Below, in pieces: positions 13,113 through 14,146 of a DNA stretch of 14,146 nucleotides; positions within the stretch are counted from its first letter, which is position 1; every line of letters starts with the position of its first letter. The stretch covers positions 1 through 14,146 of the forward strand of contig PMLO01000090.1 in assembly GCA_003158895.1 (NCBI GenBank), in the 5' to 3' direction. The notes below the pieces were generated by a model, which saw only the letters and a program-made list of their open reading frames with translations, ran no database searches and had not been told where the DNA came from. Origin of the DNA: Propionibacteriaceae bacterium. GTDB lineage: Bacteria; Actinomycetota; Actinomycetes; Propionibacteriales; Propionibacteriaceae. A program made the translations under genes and the position numbers.

Positions 13113-13829
13113 GTGACACGACCGCGCACACGCGCCCGTACCATGAGGTGGAAGTTGCCCGTTCCGACACGCCCCACGCCAAGCCCCGCTGCTCGACCAC
13201 CGTTGACCAGGGAGCGGGTGCTCGCTGCTGCCATCGCCTTGGTCGACGAGGCTGGTCTTGCGGCCCTCACGATGCGCGAGCTGGGCCAGCGGCTCGGGGT
13301 CGAGGCGATGTCCCTGTACAACCATGTGTCCAACAAGGACGACATCCTCGACGGCATCGTCGATCTCGTGGTGAGCGAGATCGACCTCCCGTCGGACACC
13401 GCCGACTGGAAGGAGGCCATGCGCCGCCGAGCCACCTCGGCCCAGTCGGTGTTCACTCGTCACCCCTGGGCGAGCGGCCTGATCGACTCACGACAGAGCA
13501 GCGGTCCTGCGCGACTGCGCTACTTCGACTGGGTGCTGGGAACGCTCCGTCGCGCGGGGTTCTCACTGGAGACGTCAGCGCGTGCGTTCTCGATCCTGGA
13601 CAGCTACGTCTACGGCTTCGGTCGCCAACAGCTCAACCTTGCCGCTGGCGGGGACGTGGCACCCGAGGAGATGGCGGCGGCTTTCCGCCAGGCGATCCCC
13701 CCGGACGAGTATCCCTACCTCACGGAGATGGTCGTCGACTATGCGATCACGTCCGGCAACGACGTAGAGGCGGACTTCAGATTCGGGATCGACCTCATCC
13801 TCGACGGGCTTGAGAGACTCCTCACCTGA
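13113..13829 (+). CDS. TetR-family transcriptional regulator
   Basis: 238-residue regulator. The DNA-binding helix-turn-helix spans about 31-80: LTRERVLAAAIALVDEAG, LTMRELGQRLGVEAMSLYNH and VSNKDDILDGI. The rest resembles the TetR_C_1 ligand-binding domain (HPWASGLIDS, FSILDSYVYGFG). GTG 13113 has AGAGGA just before it, whereas ATG 13143, the other candidate start, has no ribosome-binding site. The GTG choice adds a basic, proline-rich arm of about 30 residues before the HTH, which could help DNA contact. It is divergent from the DUF4386 gene with two palindromic operators between, which suggests autorepression and control of that gene. The ligand is unknown. Confidence 0.9.
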   Translation: MTRPRTRARTMRWKLPVPTRPTPSPAARPPLTRERVLAAAIALVDEAGLAALTMRELGQRLGVEAMSLYNHVSNKDDILDGIVDLVVSEIDLPSDTADWKEAMRRRATSAQSVFTRHPWASGLIDSRQSSGPARLRYFDWVLGTLRRAGFSLETSARAFSILDSYVYGFGRQQLNLAAGGDVAPEEMAAAFRQAIPPDEYPYLTEMVVDYAITSGNDVEADFRFGIDLILDGLERLLT

Positions 13830-13830
13830 G

Positions 13831-13858
13831 CCCCTCAGCCGCGACGGCGAGCGAGGGG
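13831..13858. terminator. Possible bidirectional terminator between convergent genes
   Basis: CCCCTC (13831-13836) pairs with GAGGGG (13853-13858) in the 30-bp gap between the tetR-type stop and the next gene's stop; GCCG/CGGC-like bases inside may lengthen the stem. There is no U-run. Position between convergent genes is the main support. Confidence 0.35.
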
Positions 13859-13859
13859 G

Positions 13860-14146
13860 TCACACCGCCACTCGCGACCAGCGCGGGTCGCGGCCGGTCC
13901 AGGCGACGAGCCGCTCGTACGGGGTGGCGTCGTCCCCGACCTCGACCACGGGGCCGAACGGGATCTCCGGGCCGCGGGGCTCGGCCGGCACCTTCTCCAT
14001 GTACGCGGGGAGGGCCGCGGTGGCCAGCGCGTCGTTGAGCACGTCCGCCGTGCCGAGCGCCGTCGCGAGGTCCCACGAGTGGACGGAGAGCTCGCCGATG
14101 TACGAGGCGGCGGCCGAAGCGCCGGGGACGGTCCCCCACGGGACGG
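13860..14146 (-). CDS. TIGR03086-type metal-binding protein (DinB/maleylpyruvate isomerase-like), partial
   Basis: The C-terminal 94 residues of a protein whose N-terminus lies beyond the right edge. YIGELSVHSWDLATALG, with the family's metal-ligand His in HSWDLA, then EIPFGPVVEV and the closing LVAWTGRDPRW, are characteristic of TIGR03086 proteins. These are related to mycothiol-dependent maleylpyruvate isomerase and the DinB fold and are common in actinomycetes. The frame is open without interruption to position 14146, so the GTG at 14042 is internal and not the start. It converges on the tetR-type gene. The exact reaction is unknown; a mycothiol-linked role fits the family. Confidence 0.82.
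   Translation of the reverse strand, partial: VPWGTVPGASAAASYIGELSVHSWDLATALGTADVLNDALATAALPAYMEKVPAEPRGPEIPFGPVVEVGDDATPYERLVAWTGRDPRWSRVAV

Noticed and set aside
13822..14139. Minus-strand open frame at the right edge starting with ATG at 14139
   Set aside because: Its translation is Arg/Gly/Pro-rich; the frame ending at 13860 carries clear TIGR03086 motifs and stays open to the window edge.

Overview
The window is a chromosomal segment of a high-GC Gram-positive bacterium, most likely an actinomycete. The base composition is very GC-rich, codons end mostly in G or C, GTG and TTG starts are common, and a TIGR03086-type (mycothiol-dependent maleylpyruvate isomerase-like) gene lies at the right edge. 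The word CGTAC/GTACG is very frequent, which reminds me of Nocardioidaceae, but that placement is a guess. I see no tRNA, rRNA, CRISPR array, insertion sequence or phage gene. Every stretch longer than about 300 bp is coding except 5948-6281.

Left part (73-5947) is a hexuronate module next to an osmC gene. osmC (-) is followed by two leftward genes, uxaC (uronate isomerase) and a mannitol-dehydrogenase-family reductase (probably fructuronate reductase, UxuB). These two overlap by 8 nt and are probably translationally coupled. Divergent from uxaC is a LarA-superfamily (nickel-pincer) enzyme with all recognisable active-site residues. A LacI-type repressor gene converges on it, 9 bp away. No mannonate dehydratase (UxuA), KDG kinase or KDPG aldolase is present. 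I therefore infer that the LarA homologue may epimerise D-mannonate to D-gluconate, sending glucuronate carbon to 6-phosphogluconate. 6-phosphogluconate dehydrogenase (gnd) is encoded just beyond the repressor gene.

The gap 5948-6281, between divergent lacI-type and gnd genes, holds the most striking non-coding structure: a perfect 34-bp palindrome (6028-6061) nested concentrically inside an imperfect 106-bp one (5992-6097), flanked by two smaller hairpins.

Middle part (6282-9675): gnd and a YbaK/ProX-type aminoacyl-tRNA deacylase form a likely operon. Two paralogous leftward membrane-protein genes follow. One has a cytoplasmic or surface tail built of P/Q/Y/G repeats, and both have the same ribosome-binding leader. 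A 12-bp palindrome lies between the convergent genes at 8240-8251.

Right part (9805-14146): a GH13 alpha-glucosidase overlaps a TSUP-family transporter by 4 nt. Then comes a divergent pair, a DUF4386 membrane protein and a TetR-family regulator, whose 97-bp spacer carries two near-identical 15-bp operators 20 bp apart. The last gene, a DinB/maleylpyruvate-isomerase-like protein, runs off the right edge.
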